The notes: generated by a model from the sequence alone, not told the origin. A stretch of DNA of 64,000 nt from Buxus sempervirens (GCA_947561395.2 OX387190.1:8240858-8304857), one strand, 5' to 3'; numbered from the stretch's first letter, positions 11,401 through 23,883 are shown. Numbers and translations are program-made.

Positions 11401-11529
11401 GTAGATGACTCCTGTGTGCGAGCCCATATTCAAACTGGTAAAGAAAGATAACCCTGTGGTTTGGAACGAGGACTTCCAAGTAGCGTTTGATAAGATCAAA
11501 GCCTATCTAATGAGTTCGCCAACATTGGT

Positions 11530-11930
11530 CCCACCGGTCCCAGGATGACCCTTGATTATGTATCTGACAGTCTCTGAGACGGCTATAGGATGTGTGTTAG
11601 GGCAACATGATGAGCAAGGAAGGAAAGAACAAGCGATTTACTACCTGAGCAAGAAATTTACCAACTTTGAAGTCAGGTACACCGTGCTTGAAAAGACGTG
11701 TTGTGCCTTGGTCTGGGCAGCTCAGGAGCTTCGGCACTATTTGCTTAGCTACATACTCTTGCTGATCTCAAACCTCGATCCGCTGAAGTATATCTTCGAG
11801 AAGCCAATCTCCACTGGAAGGGTAGCTCGGTGGCAAGTCCTTTTGTCGAAGTACGACATTGTCTACACAACTAGAAAGGCGATAAAAGGACAAGCTGTGG
11901 CAGACCACTTGGCAGAGCATCCCCTATCGG
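11530..11930 (+). pseudogene. First RNase H region of element A
   Basis: The gypsy-type RNase H joined to RT: MYLTVSETAIGCVLGQHDEQ, then AIYYLSKKFTNFEVRYTVLE and KTCCALVWAAQELRHYLLS, ending in KGQAVADHLAEHPL. It would degrade the RNA strand of RNA-DNA hybrids. A second RNase H follows at once. Confidence 0.82.
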
Positions 11931-11989
11931 ATTACCAACCACTCCTGACTCACTTCCCAGATGAAGATGTGATGTGTACAGAGTCTATA

Positions 11990-12390
11990 GAAGAAACGAA
12001 GGAAACCAAGTGGCAGATGTTCTTTGATGGGGCAGTTAATGTAAATGGAAAGGGGATCGGAGCAGTGATAATCTCCCCAGATGGTGTTCATCACCTGATA
12101 GCCGCGAAACTCCTGTTTGACTGCACTAGCAACATGGCCGAATACGAAGCATGTGTGCTAGGCCTGCGGGCAGCAATTGAAATGCACATACCAAAGCTGA
12201 AGGTATTCAGTGATTCTAGTCTTATCATCTACCAAGTAATGGGAGACTGGAAACTAGAGACGTGAAGTTAGTACCATACCAAGAACTGGTCAAGGAATTA
12301 GAAAAGCAATTCGAGAGTGTGACGTTCGACTACATGCCACGAGACAGGAATCAATTTGCAGATGCGCTAGCAACACTGGCATCCATGGCC
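11990..12390 (+). pseudogene. Second (plant/archaeal-type) RNase H region of element A
   Basis: WQMFFDGAVNVNGKGIGAVI opens a second RNase H fold, followed by NMAEYEACVLGLRAAIEM, FSDSSLIIYQVMGDW and, near 12335, YMPRDRNQFADALATLASM. These hold the Asp/Glu/Asp pattern of type I RNase H. An extra RNase H between the gypsy RNase H and integrase is a hallmark of the Tat clade, and element B has the same arrangement. Confidence 0.85.
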
Positions 12391-12479
12391 ACCATCACGG
12401 ATAACGCTTGGGTGCAACCTTTGGAGATAGAAATTCGGCGATACCCTGTCTACTGTTTCAGCGTTAAGAAAAGCATGCC

Positions 12480-13740
12480 CGAGGGAGAGCCCTGGTACGC
12501 AGACATTGAGAGATACATAAAGGACAGAATCCTACCAGAAGGTGCCTCAGTTGCAGAGAAGCGAACTATTCAGAGGTTGGCAGGGCAATACTTCCACAGT
12601 GGGCGTAGGCTGTATAAGAAGTCCTACAATGATTCTCAATTGCTATGTGTCAAAGAAGATGATGCATGGAAGCTGATTGAGGAAGTCCACGGAGGGTTGT
12701 GCGGCACACACATGAATGGGCATATGTTAGCAAGGAAGATTTTAAGAATGGACTATTACTGGATGACTATGGAAGCAGACTGTTACGCCCATGTCAGGAA
12801 ATTCCAGTTGTGCCAGATTTATGCCGACAACATCCATGCGCCGCCGAATGTGCTATATTCCATGATGTCACCTTGGCCATTCGCCATCTGGGGGATCGAC
12901 ATGATAGGCCAGGTTCATCCCAAGGCTTCAAATGGGGATTAGTTCATTTTGGTTGCAATCGATTACTTTACCAAGCGGGTAGAGGCCATGTCCTTTGTAG
13001 ATGTGAAGAAATCTCATGTGCTCAAGTTTGTCAGAAACAATATAGTCTGTCGTTATGGCGTCCCAGAAGCAATCATCACAGACAATGCAAAGAATCTGAA
13101 TAATAAGGACATGGAAAAGATGTGTGAAGATCTGAAGATCAGACATCTGAACTCTACGGCATACCGGCCCAAGATGAACGGGGTAGTAGAGGCCGCCAAC
13201 AAGAATCTGAAAAAGATACTGGCAAAAATGGTAGTCACCTACAGAGATTGGCACGAGAAATTGCCATATGCGTTGCACGCCTATCAGACATCAATCAGAA
13301 CATCGACCGGGGCAACCCCTTTCTCCTTGGTATACGGAATGGAAGCAGTCCTCCCCGTGGAAGTACAGATTCTGTCACTCATAATTCTAAAGGAAGCAGA
13401 GATTAGTGACGTAAAATGGGAAGAATCCAGATTTGACCAGTTGCAGTTGCTTGATGAGAAAAGGATCAAGGATTTGTGTCATTGCCAACTCTATCAACAG
13501 AGAGTGGCACGGGCCTATAACAAGAAAGTAAAGCCGCGACATTTCAAGGTGGGAGATCTAGTACTGAAGAGAATCTTCCCCCATCAAGAAGACAACAGAG
13601 GGAAATTCAAGCCGAACTATGAAGGGCCATTCGTAGTCCACAAAGTTTTGTCAAGAGGAGCACTCATCCTACAAGAAATGGACGGGGCAATTTTTCCTGA
13701 GTCGATAAATGCAGACGCAGTTAAGCTGTACTACGCCTAA
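12480..13740 (+). pseudogene. Integrase region of element A
   Basis: HHCC zinc finger at about 12690-12830 (HGGLCGTHMNGHML then CQLCQIYADN). The catalytic core carries the DDE triad: WGIDMIG near 12895, IITDNAKNLNNKDMEKM near 13075 and NGVVEAANKNLKKIL near 13185. The C-terminal part includes KVGDLVLKRIFPHQEDNRGK and FKPNYEGPFVVHKVLSRGAL. Integrase inserts the cDNA. The end at 13740 corresponds to the end in element B (62168). Confidence 0.88.
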
Positions 13741-15072
13741 GAGCATTCTGATTGGGAAATGAAGAGAGGCCATCCTTGACTCTCCTTTAGACCATAAATC
13801 CCTCCAAGCACCTTAAGTTCTCCCCTAGTTAGACAATTTTGAGCCTTAAAAATTCTTTCAACCCATTGCAAGTGTTCTACACATCAAAAAGGGCATTCCT
13901 GGCAAAGCAAAAAAGAGACAGGGCATTATTGGCAAGAAAAAACCTCAAAAAGAGAAGAAAATGCAATAGAAAAAGAAAGAAAAAAGAAAGAAACAGAGAA
14001 AATGGGGAAATGTTTACCCAACAAAAATAGATATACAAATAAGCCAAGATGTAAGTCCCACCAACAATAAAAGTAGCACGCTTTGCAAACACCGATAAAT
14101 AAGCCTTTTGAGCCATTTATCCTTTCTTTCATAACCAAGACCAAGCCTACATTTCGTCCTATCTCTAAGACCTCTCGGATCCCAAAAGGAATGATCATGG
14201 CAAACAGTTAAGTTTGCGTTCATCAGCAATGACGGAATTCAAAGTTTCCTAGAAAGGCTACACACGGCGAAAACCCAAAAAAAGGGCGTTGTGTGGTCAG
14301 TCATGTTGAAGAAAAAAAAACTGGTCACACCTGGATTGAGCCAAGCAAGATACAGAAGGGAGCAATGACAGTGGCAGACAGTAAGCAAAGAAAAATGAAC
14401 AGATCTGAGGGGTCCAAACCGGCAGGGTGTGCCCAAGTCGAAAATTCCACAGTGGCCTATGATGACAATGCTACTGAAAATACCAAGCACTCCAAGTCCC
14501 GTTTGACCTTGGAAATTTCCTTGATATTGCAAACACAGGCACACACTAACACACCTGTTTTCTCTGAAATTATTCTGCTTAACTATTTTTTGCTCCACAT
14601 TGTGCTACTAACCGGAGTTGATAATCTCTTAACCTAGGCAGAGGCCGCTTCTGGCTGCAATGGGCAAAAGGCTCAGAGCAAGAAGAGAATAAGAAGAATG
14701 TTTTGCATTCCCCAGCTAGTCCACAACTAACCTGCTGTGCCGTTCCCGCCTTTACAGGTATGGCAAAAGTGAGATGACGGACATCCTCTCCAAAATCCCC
14801 AGTGGAATTCTTTCAACAAATGGAGGACGAGACGCTTTCATCCCCAGTGGAGCCCTGTCCAACAATAAGAGAGTGGTACCTGACGATGTAATCTTTCCAA
14901 GCCTCGCTCAGTCTGAAGAGGACGGCTTTGCGAAGAAGAGCGGAAAGAAGACAAAGCAAGCTCACTCCAATCCCCGGTGGAGTTTTCTCGTATTCGACAG
15001 AAGCTCGGGCGAACATGAGGAACTCGTGCCCAAGCATAAGGGAAAATGCCTTACAAAGGAAAAAATGACAAC
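13741..15072 (+). other. 3' noncoding part of element A, left half
   Basis: The first 60 bp (CATTCTGATTGGGAAATGAAG onward) match element B after its integrase. Beyond that is noncoding sequence with a purine-rich stretch (13900-14020). A short word of the form TCCCC(A/G)GTGGA recurs near 14799, 14841 and 14968. No gene is supported. The right half is at 18165-18968, after the solo LTR. Confidence 0.7.
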
Positions 15073-15077
15073 GTGAG

Positions 15078-18000
15078 TGTAACGCCCCGGTTCCGGGTCC
15101 AATTCCCAAAACCCAAGGTGTTATGGTAAACAACAAACACAACTAAAATATGGAATAATTTAAAACTTTTTCTAACTTTATAATCAGAGTAAAAGCGGAA
15201 ACTGGAATTCAAATTCTCTTTATTAATCAACAATTATAATATAAAAGGATTTCAATTATATGAGCAATCCTACATCTATATAGACTACCCAGCTACAACT
15301 AGCCCACAACTTGACGTCCTCACCAAGAGTACTTGAAAAATGGGAGAAACCGGAGTGAGAATAAATCTCAACAAGTAGCAAGTTGCATGCATGAAATCAG
15401 TCCATGTTTATATAAAATAAGTCATGAGGTGTACGATTAAACCAACAACCACATCAACGAGGATAATTCCAAAGTTTAAATTCAATCCCATTAATACTAT
15501 CAAAACATATCTCAATAACAATACCGATAAAACATCAAATGGTCAATGTCATGACTATTGTTTGAATTGATTAATTGACATGCCAAGTAGATACTCCACA
15601 CCTCCATGTACACAGTTCCAGCCTACTCAGGGTTTCGTCATCCAATGCAGGCCTACTCCCCGGGTTTCTGCATTGACAACCAGGCCTACTCAGGGTTTCT
15701 GGCTGCTCTACACCGGTCGTGGCAACACACAAGGCCATGCAATTACATCAATAAATAATACCATCACATTACTAAGCTTAGACATGGATCCAGTACAAGC
15801 TAAACCAAAACAGTAAATCATCGTATGATCTCAATTCCAACATCAAAATAAAACCATACATGCCACATCATGTATAACTCAACATAGTTCACCACATGTC
15901 CCTCTGGACCAGACGGTACCTCAAGTACTTTCAGTATTTCTCCAAATTCGTAACACATGCCAATTTGAAATAAAACTCAGTTACGCACACCAAGAAAATA
16001 TTTACCATACATTCAAAATTTTCCAACAAGTAAAACCAAGATTTTATAATTTCTCAACCAAGTACAGTGTATAAAAACAAAGAGGAAACTGACTAGGAAC
16101 TCCTAGTGTTAGGTACCCAGTTCATCACCTACAAATAACCTAAAATTTTGCCTTGGGAGCCTCTAAGAATTTCCACTAAATTTTCTCCCAGTAATTGAAT
16201 AGGTAATATTGGTTCTAAAGTCCCAAACAAGTGATTGGTTAAGTGTTTGAACCCTCAATTCATCAAAACCCAGTTTGGTTTAGTCAAAAATGCTCTTTGG
16301 CAAGGTATTTGTACCATGCGCTAGGCACGAGGTCGGCGGATAGGTCGATGGTCGAAATTGGAGTATGCGCCTACTTAATATCAAGTGAGCGCGAGCTAGG
16401 CGCGAAGTGGGCGTGAGCTTAGCGCGAGGTTCGCGCGAAATGCGCGCATAGTTTTTAAGTGCGCGCGAGCTGAGCGTGAAGTGGGCGCCAGCTCGGCGGA
16501 TGGGAAGAATATACCTTGTGCCCACTACCCGAAGTAGGAGCAAGTGAGCGGATAGTCACTGTAAATTTCGACTCTCTGTTATTTCGAGATCTACATCTCT
16601 GGCCGAACGTTTTCGGTCTGTAACACTTCCTTTAGTTTCCTAATATTGCCAGAACACATTCAAACCAGTTTTGAAATTAATCTAAATACATTTTTATTCA
16701 TGATCATTCCATTCTAAATAACTCATGTTCGGACGAAGTTATTCCAGAAATCAATCAGAAAACACTCATGCATCAGAATAAACTCACAAATAAACACAAA
16801 ACCTCAGTTTTAAAACGATGCTACTCACATCTTGGTAATTAAAATTTAACTAAGGTTTCTTTCTATTTCAACCCACCCATGAACAACACTTTTCTTGATT
16901 CTAAAAAAAAAGATTCAAATCACCAAATCAAAACTTTATAAACATCTAACTTTTCCAATGAAATCCAACTTAAAAATCAATACGATCAATCATAAAAAAA
17001 CACAAGAAAATATACAGTTCCTCCAGTTTCAAGTGTTTGCTACTTGCCTTTTTGATGAACCCAGATTTTTCATAACTTCATCTGTGTCCGTTTTTGGAGC
17101 TCGACCGGACCCCTCTAAACTTCTCACATTTAGATCTTCACCGTTCAGTTTGACGTCCTCCATGAGTGGAACAAAACCTTAAAATTGCAGCCCATTCCAA
17201 CGGTTGGATCTTTCTATCTCACCGTTCGAAGTTGGCTAGTCGGCCATCTCTGCAACTCCTTTTTCTTCAAAAATATGATTTTCCATCAACTTCTGGGTTA
17301 CTTCGCACCACCTTAGACTCATACAAATCCAATCTTCACCGTTCAGATTAAAGTTTCTCGTGTATAGCACATAACCTCCAAATTTCATGACGATCCAACG
17401 ACTAGATCTCCGGGGATCGTCACTCAAAGTCTGCTGGTCGGATCTCTGCAGCACCTCCATTTTTCCTTTCTTCCATCTCTTTTCTCTCCTCTCTTCTTTT
17501 CTTTATTTTTCTCCCAAGCTCAAGCACAAATTTTTCCTTCTTTCCTCCTTTTTTTTGGACTTGCTAAAAACCCTAAACCTTTCCTAGACCTCCCCTTTTA
17601 TAAACTCTCTTAATTAGAAGTCCTACTAAGTTTAGAAGACCTTCTAAATAGACTTCTCACTTTTAATTGGAAACCTCCCCATCTTAACCCTCCTTCTAAT
17701 TCCTCTTTTAAGTATTATATATAAGAGAAGGATTTATTTTAATTTATTTTTGTGCTAATTAAATTTCTTATTTTAAAATATTACTAAAACACCCTAAAGC
17801 TACCTCTTATCCTCAAACTTAAGGCTTCTCATCAACCATAATCACCAATATACCATTTTTCCTACTTTTAAGCAATAATTTGCTATTTAAATGCAAACCT
17901 AACCCAAATTAAGTCTAGTTAAATATTTCAAGTCTAATAATTATTTACTTACTCAATATCTTAATTTGGCTAATTGGAAAAAGACTAAAATACCCTTTCC

Positions 18001-18159
18001 TTGGAATTCCATACTTAACCTTTGAATCTTTTTCCAAAAATTCTCCTATTTATTCTTCACATCAATCTTAACCTTAAAATGTACTTTGATTAATACCTAT
18101 CTTCTCAATATTTAGGCTTATTTAATTTACTTTATTTTAGGAGAATCCGGGGTTTTACA
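15078..18159 (-). mobile_element. Solo Tekay-type LTR (3082 bp)
   Basis: On the minus strand it starts TGTAAAACCCCGGATTCTCC and ends GAACCGGGGCGTTACA. The target duplication GTGAG is at 15073-15077 and 18160-18164. It is the same family as the LTR at 35783-39228: the 15340-15450 segment is the reverse complement of 38850-38960 with few changes. A minus-strand TATA lies near 17597-17603. No internal part is present. Assignment to Tekay/Del rests on the LTR ends and the sister LTR's adjacent chromovirus-like 3' end. Confidence 0.88.
16310..16560 (-). repeat. GCGC-rich word block in the solo Tekay-type LTR
   Basis: An island of high GC in an AT-rich LTR, made of reshuffled words such as AGTGAGCGCGAGCT, GGCGCGAAGTGGGCG and GTGCGCGCGAGCTGAGCG. 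It lies about 1.1 kb downstream of the TATA box. Very similar words occur in the unrelated Tat-type LTR2 at 54460-54660. Confidence 0.75.
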
Positions 18160-18164
18160 GTGAG

Positions 18165-18968
18165 GAATCACATTTATCCCCAACAGAGCACCCTTCCCAG
18201 GGGAACTCCCACGCTTGTCAAAAACAAGGCCCGACCCAAGAGAAAGGGCACTGACAAAGAGATCCTGGCTGATCCCCAGCAATAGTTACTCCAAACTAGG
18301 AGGTCTTTACCACACCCAAAAAAGGAAATCCAACCCGAAGGAGCGCTGCAAATGGTGAGACATGAAGAAGAACAAGCAGAGATGAAGATATCATCGGGCA
18401 AGATGGCCCTGTTGTAATTTTTAATTTCACACTTTTGTACATAGAATAGGGTAGGTGTGTGAGCTCTCTTGAGGCACCGGACAACACTGGAAGCACTTCC
18501 TCACCAACAGCACCTCCTCCTTCGCACTTCCTTCCCCCGTTCCTCATCCCTTCCACCTTTAACAAACTCCTGGCCATCGATCCAAAAAAAAAAAAACTAA
18601 GCTTCAAGTAAAAGACACCAAAGAGAATCAAAAGTCCGAAATCACCTAAAAACTTTAATGGAACAAACAAGAAGAAAAGAGTGTTGTTAAGTGCCTGGCA
18701 TCAACGCCAAAACAGGTTGGCGAGATCAAGTCCAATATAATCTCTTTCAAACATAAATTAAATGCTGAAGAGTTGCCCTACAAAAACCCGAAAAGCAAAG
18801 GGTAAGAAAACTCTGAAGCCAGGAAGTGACTCCACATCATTTGGACGCTTCCCTTTTTAATGAAAACTTCAAAGGACTAAGCTCGTCGACCATATCGACA
18901 GAAATGCCAGGCGCAAAAAACGAGATTCTTTTTTCTCTTTGTCGTTCATCCGCAAGGTGACTTCGGCA
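18165..18968 (+). other. 3' noncoding part of element A, right half
   Basis: Continues the noncoding tail of A after the solo LTR and leads to the purine tract. It contains another CCCC-rich copy of the dispersed word (near 18176). No coding sequence is supported. Confidence 0.6.
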
Positions 18969-18980
18969 AAGAGGGGCAGC
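18969..18980 (+). other. Polypurine tract of element A
   Basis: AAAGAGGGGCAGC-type purine run ending directly at the 3' LTR start TGTAAACACC. It would prime plus-strand DNA synthesis. Confidence 0.7.
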
Positions 18981-19564
18981 TGTAAACACCTCATTTTTGC
19001 GCTCCAAGAAGTGCCGAAAATGCTAACCCTAGCTGAAAAGTCAAACCCTATGGGGGCAAAATTTGACTTTTTCAGCAAGTGATAATTGGCAACCTTGCTT
19101 TATCTCAATGGATAGAGAATCCCGACACGGTTCCAACGCAACTAAGTTTGCAGGAATCGGAACCTGGATGAAGGATTTTACAGGCCGGTCAAACTTGAGG
19201 GGAGCAGAAATTGACTTTCTGCTAAACCCCAAATCAGCTACTTAACCCTACCCCAATGAATAGAGGACTCCGATATGGTTCTAACGCAACTAATTTTGCT
19301 CAAATCGGAGTCCAGACGGGGAAGATATGATCAGTTGAAGTTTCCAGGAAGCAACGCCAGAAACTGCACACGTGGCAAAGAAACTGCACACGTGGCTAGA
19401 AACGCAGATAAATATCTCGAGGGGCAATCCATAAATATCCAAAACCTGCAAAATATCTCAGGGATTAAACCAAAATTGCCCAAGGGGCAATCTGCAGTTA
19501 TCTCAAGTGTCAAATCGATCAAATCCAGGGGGCAATCTGTAAATATAAAAAATATTGGTAGAAT

Positions 19565-19764
19565 AACCGGAAATAAATTCCGGTTATACACAAATTGTGT
19601 ACAACCAAAATTCAATTCCGGTTCATAAAGCAAAATCAAAAATCGCCCGACAGATTCTCTGATTCCGTACCTGACAAGCCTTAATTACTAATCAAGTGCA
19701 AAAGTAACCGAAATTCAATTTCGGTTACCAAAAAAAATGGTATAACCGAAATTCAATTTCGGTT
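19565..19764 (+). repeat. 21-bp dyads upstream of TATA in 3' LTR of A
   Basis: Four 21-bp words at 19565-19585, 19603-19623, 19706-19726 and 19744-19764. The last two are perfect palindromes with arm AACCGAAATT around a single C. Starts within each pair are 38 bp apart, about one helical turn more than the 28-bp step seen in other LTRs. Confidence 0.88.
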
Positions 19765-19799
19765 ATACTGAAAAAGCGGTGTAATACCTTTTTTCTGTC

Positions 19800-19807
19800 T
19801 ATAAATA
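19800..19807 (+). promoter_or_regulatory. TATA box of the 3' LTR of A
   Basis: TATAAATA followed by GGG, 35 bp after the last dyad and about 820 bp into the LTR. Confidence 0.65.
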
Positions 19808-21170
19808 GGGACCCCGACCATTTGGCTTCGGGTTGGCTGCTTTTCGAATTTTTCCCCCACCCCACCCTGCTCGCACCTCCCTCATCTACCCTCTCCAACC
19901 TCTCTTAGCACACAAAACCCCACCCTAATCATTCTAAACCCTTTCCCACCTTCTCCTTCTTCATTCCTACTACTTGAAAGAAGCCTTGGAGGACTTGGTG
20001 CTTGGAGGAGAGGAGCTAAACCTGCTGTGGAAGCTTCAAGTGGAGTCCAACACCACCCTAGGAGGTTTTCAACTTCAAGGTATGCCTTCCCATTGAACTT
20101 TGTTTAACATATGTAAATATAAGGTTGTTTGGAGCATGTTGATGTCTTTCTATACTACAACCTAGCATTCTTGGGTGTTGCCTTGGTTCATCCCTCCTCT
20201 TTCTCCTTCTCCTAAGTTTTCTCTTCACAAGGTGGATCTCCCATGGTAAGGAGATGAGTTTTGGTTGGTAAAATAGAGTAGGGAGAGCCGTTTGTTTGGT
20301 TCAAGGAGGCCTTGTAACCACCGTTTGGCTACTATTTTTTTGCTTTTATCATGGAAGGCTATTCTTCAAAGAGTGGAGCATGCTCCATTCGTGTGTGCCA
20401 TCCAAATGTAACCCTGGCATATGCCCCCTCCTCTTCCCTTCTTTAACTGCTATTTCGTTAGGATTTGTGGGATGATCTTGACATGATTAAATACATGAAG
20501 AGTATGGCTAGTTGCTACCACGTGAATGCATAAAATCCCTTCGTTAATCACTAGGATTTAAAGCATGCCTGCCATGATTTTAGACTTGCATAATGACATT
20601 CTTTTTCAACTGTTTTCATGCATTTTCATTGAGGCTTTTATCATTTTTTTAGCCACTATTTGTGACCATACGAAGCCGATCCCTTTGCATGCGTTTCCAT
20701 GTGCTAAAGACATGCTTTAGGAGACTGTTTTCAATGAGTTATGAGTGCCTAAAGTGTTTTCCGAATCTTAGTAGTGCTTAATCATGTATCATCTTGTTCA
20801 TTGCTGTTTTGACTTGAAGCATGCCTAGGTCAGTTATGTTACTTGATTTTTTATCCATGTGTAAGCATACTGATTTGTTTTGGAGCAAAAGAAACCAAAC
20901 CAGGGATACCTAGATCCCTGGTTGGTCCATGTGTTGATTTGAAGAAGGGAAGGGAGCCCCCACCCATTCCCTTGACGTTTGGTTTTGAAAATCCCGAAAA
21001 AGGAGGAGCCAAATAGCTCAATTCGAACCACTGTGGGCCCACACAGGGGCCCACAGGGACCCTATACATGCCCACAAACACTTTGGATTGATGTTCTGTT
21101 GAAAAAGTGAAAAAACCAACTTCGGCAGGTTTCCCGGAAACTCAGGTCGGTCAAGGGTGTTCTTTGGTGT

Positions 21171-21230
21171 AACCGAAGTTGAATTTCGGTTAAACCAGAA
21201 TTACAATATAACAGAAATCCAATTTCAGTT
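21171..21230 (+). repeat. Second dyad pair in the 3' LTR of A
   Basis: Two 21-bp words at 21171-21191 and 21210-21230, starts 39 bp apart. The first is AACCGAAGTT, a central base and AATTTCGGTT; the second is a decayed copy. They are the same private word as the U3 copies, about 1.4 kb further down the LTR. Confidence 0.82.
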
Positions 21231-22288
21231 ATACTGTCTTTCAGTTTCCAAAAAACCAGATTTTTTATGTTTGTTGATTTGTTGTGTTGTGTAAGCCGAA
21301 CCAGATGAACCAACAGGGTTTCCGGGTCAACCGGAAACCCAAAATGGCACATGGGCTTCCAAGCCCAATTGGATCCTTTGGTGGGCCCTCCAACAGGGCC
21401 CACCTAGCCCAAGATCATTCTTTGAAGATAAAACAAGATAATTAAAATAAACTAAATGGGCCAAACCCTACGAGGCCCACCAAAGCCCAATGAATATGAA
21501 GCATGCAGGCTTAGCATAGGAATGGTTTGGCCGTGACCGAGAGTGCGGGCCTATCGGGCCCACTAAGCCCAACAACCCAACTGGGTAGGGTCCAATACCC
21601 TGACCCATTGAACCATGGACCCCTGGTCCAAGTCTAGACTAATGTGGAAACTTAAAGAAGATAAATTCAAATAAATCACTTGGCTGCCACTGTGGGCCTG
21701 CCCAATGGACCCACACACCAATCCCGACCCACTTTACATGAAAAATCACTTAATTTCCAACTTTAACACTAAAGCAAGAAAACAATCAAACTAACCAAAG
21801 CTTAAAGGGCCTCCCAGGCTTAGATGGAGGCCCACCAGGGGCATGTGGGCCGAACCCGGCCCACCAAGGAAACCATGGGCCTTCCAACGGGCCCACCCAA
21901 TCAGACTTAGACCACTTAATTAAACAAGATAAAATCTATTAAAGGGATCCACACCACTACTCAGGCGGTCTCGCCAGACTCAACCGAGTTGCATGCTGGA
22001 TTAGGAATTGGGTGAGAAATCAGTGAGTTGATTCAAACCAGGAGAAACCTATGGGACCCGTCAACCGGCGGGGCAGACCGGGGTGTCTACGGACGTCCCC
22101 AAACCGTAAACGAGACCCTGCCTAGAATCTCAAGCCGCAAACCTGCCCAATAGACAAACTTAGGCACCCCGGTGTCCGCCTGCACCCCATCAGGCGGTAC
22201 CGACTCCAACTTCCCATTTTACCCTCCCGAAGGCACGCATGAGAATCCGTGCGCCCCGTGGTGCGGCGTTCATTCTGACACACGCACA

Positions 22289-23817
22289 CCACCATGCGGC
22301 TTATGGGCGACATTACTAATGATACTCAAACCCGTGAACATCACCTTAGATAAGAGCCGTAGTCATCAACTTATTGCACATGACGCAACCGAGTTGGCAT
22401 GATCCACTAGCATGCAGCACCAAAATCAATACATGGAGATGGTCGCATATCCACATGTACAAGGAATCACTAGCGGAGCACCGGGGTGTCCCTCCAGACA
22501 TAGGACCCTCCAGAGCAAACCAACTTGCAAAGGAAGCGCGTTTGCACTAGGAAGTAACTCAACCCAAATGAAATATCCCTTAGCTATCTAGCCAAAACTA
22601 TGGATCCATAACCAGCTATGCCCACTAGACACCAAAAATCCCTAAGGACTAATATTTCTGTATGTAATAGTGCCTAGCGGCATATAATGGTTAAATCTGA
22701 AATTTCTTTCATTATCAGGTTAACTGGGTTCAAAATCTGATATGGAAATCCTATATATCATATTCTAGTTATCAATATAAATTTACATGTCTCTTAGTTA
22801 ATTATTTCAAATTTATAAGTTTGGTTCTCACAAAACTTAGGTTTTCCTATTATTTGTTAAACTCGGCAACTCATACCTTAAATGCCACCCTATTTTTATT
22901 TCTTTGAAAATCAGGTATTTGGTAAGTTAATTTGGTCTTAAAACATCTTACTTAATGATTAAAATTGGTTAAAAATAGTTTAAAATTGAATCAGGGGTTA
23001 AATTTGGTAAATTTTGTATTTTCTGCACTGAGCACTCAGGATCGCCTAAGATGGCTTAGGCGGTCTAAGGTAGGCGGTAGTTATAAATTGATCGCCTACT
23101 ATCTGTCAGTAAGTGGTCTTGGGTGGTCAAACTATTTCAACGAGCGCCTAGGAGCGCCGAGGATCACTGAGCACAGTAAGCTCGGTGGTCTCCCAAAAAC
23201 GTCAAACCAATCGCCACAAATCCGATTTTTCATGTTCAAACCGTTTCTAAGATACATATAATGTTGATATCAAGCTAAATGCATATTTCTACAACACAAA
23301 AAATGCATATAGATTAAACAAGTCAAGAACACCAAATCGTTCGTGGAAAACAGTGTTACCTATCTATATGAATAGCAACAAACGCAGACGCCAAGAAATG
23401 TTCAGGAGTCGAGAACTCAAGATTCTCTCTCTCCCCTCCTTCTCCTTCTTCTTCCTTCGCTGGTCGCGCACAGTCTCTTTCGGTCGTTCTCTCTTGCGGC
23501 TGACAAATATGAGCCAAATACGTTTAGGAATTTCCCTTGTATTCCATTAGGGTATTTAACATGTACATATATACCCTCTGATCCCATGCAACTCACACAC
23601 AATAATTTCCATGCACATCGCCCAATTAAAATATATCTAAATAAAAGTATCGATCTTACCGCGATATCCCACGATCAGACGGTCGGATCTGCGCCCAACT
23701 CTAGATCTCCACTAATTACGATATCACCTACAACCATAAATTATTTCCATCGATTAAAACCCTCAATAATATTAATTATTAATTTACTTTTATATTTAGG
23801 AAAATTCGGGGTCTTAA
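22289..23817 (-). mobile_element. Degenerate Tekay-like LTR piece
   Basis: On the minus strand the right end reads TTTAAGACCCCGAATTTTCC, resembling the TGTAAAACCCTGGATTTTCC start of the LTR at 35783. A GCGC-like word block (about 23020-23190) lies inside, as in the other Tekay-type LTRs. The other LTR end is missing because the piece abuts the 3' LTR of A, so A may have inserted into it. No gene is seen in this stretch. Family call is tentative. Confidence 0.5.
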
Positions 23818-23840
23818 ATTTGAGATATTTGGTGATGTTA

Positions 23841-23851
23841 TCAACATGTGT
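23841..23851 (+). repeat. Left target-site duplication of the LINE
   Basis: TCAACATGTGT, identical to 32338-32348 directly after the LINE poly(A) tail. This fixes both ends of the LINE insertion. Confidence 0.88.
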
Positions 23852-23883
23852 GTAGGCGATTAGGGCTTTGTAGATTTGTGTTA

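Larger units (their letters stand above)
1282..22288 (+). mobile_element. Tat/Ogre-type Ty3/gypsy element A, old, nested into
   Basis: Order on the plus strand: repeat-rich leader, gag with zinc knuckle, long proline-rich linker, aspartic protease, G-patch, RT, RNase H, a second plant-type RNase H, integrase, long 3' noncoding part, purine tract and a 3.3-kb 3' LTR. The dual RNase H and the long LTRs are marks of the Tat clade. The 5' LTR and primer-binding site are not in the window. Two solo LTRs interrupt it (5036-8073 and 15078-18159). The coding part is a fossil with roughly ten or more breaks, so it is old. Element B downstream is a relative in the same orientation. Confidence 0.88.
18981..22288 (+). 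mobile_element. 3' LTR of element A (about 3.3 kb)
   Basis: Starts TGTAAACACCTCATTTTTGC after the purine tract and ends about 22288 in CACACGCACA. U3 has two family modules (cores near 19139 and 19287) with paired W-box cores. TATA is at 19800-19807. Dyads lie upstream (19565-19764) and downstream (21171-21230). The U5 part is rich in GGGCCC-type words (21035-21930), as in the other Tat LTRs. The partner 5' LTR is not in the window, so insertion age cannot be estimated. Confidence 0.88.

Noticed and set aside
14774-15076. 100-residue open frame in the 3' part of element A
   Set aside because: It has no domain, and repeated GTGGA words cross it; it lies in the noncoding tail.
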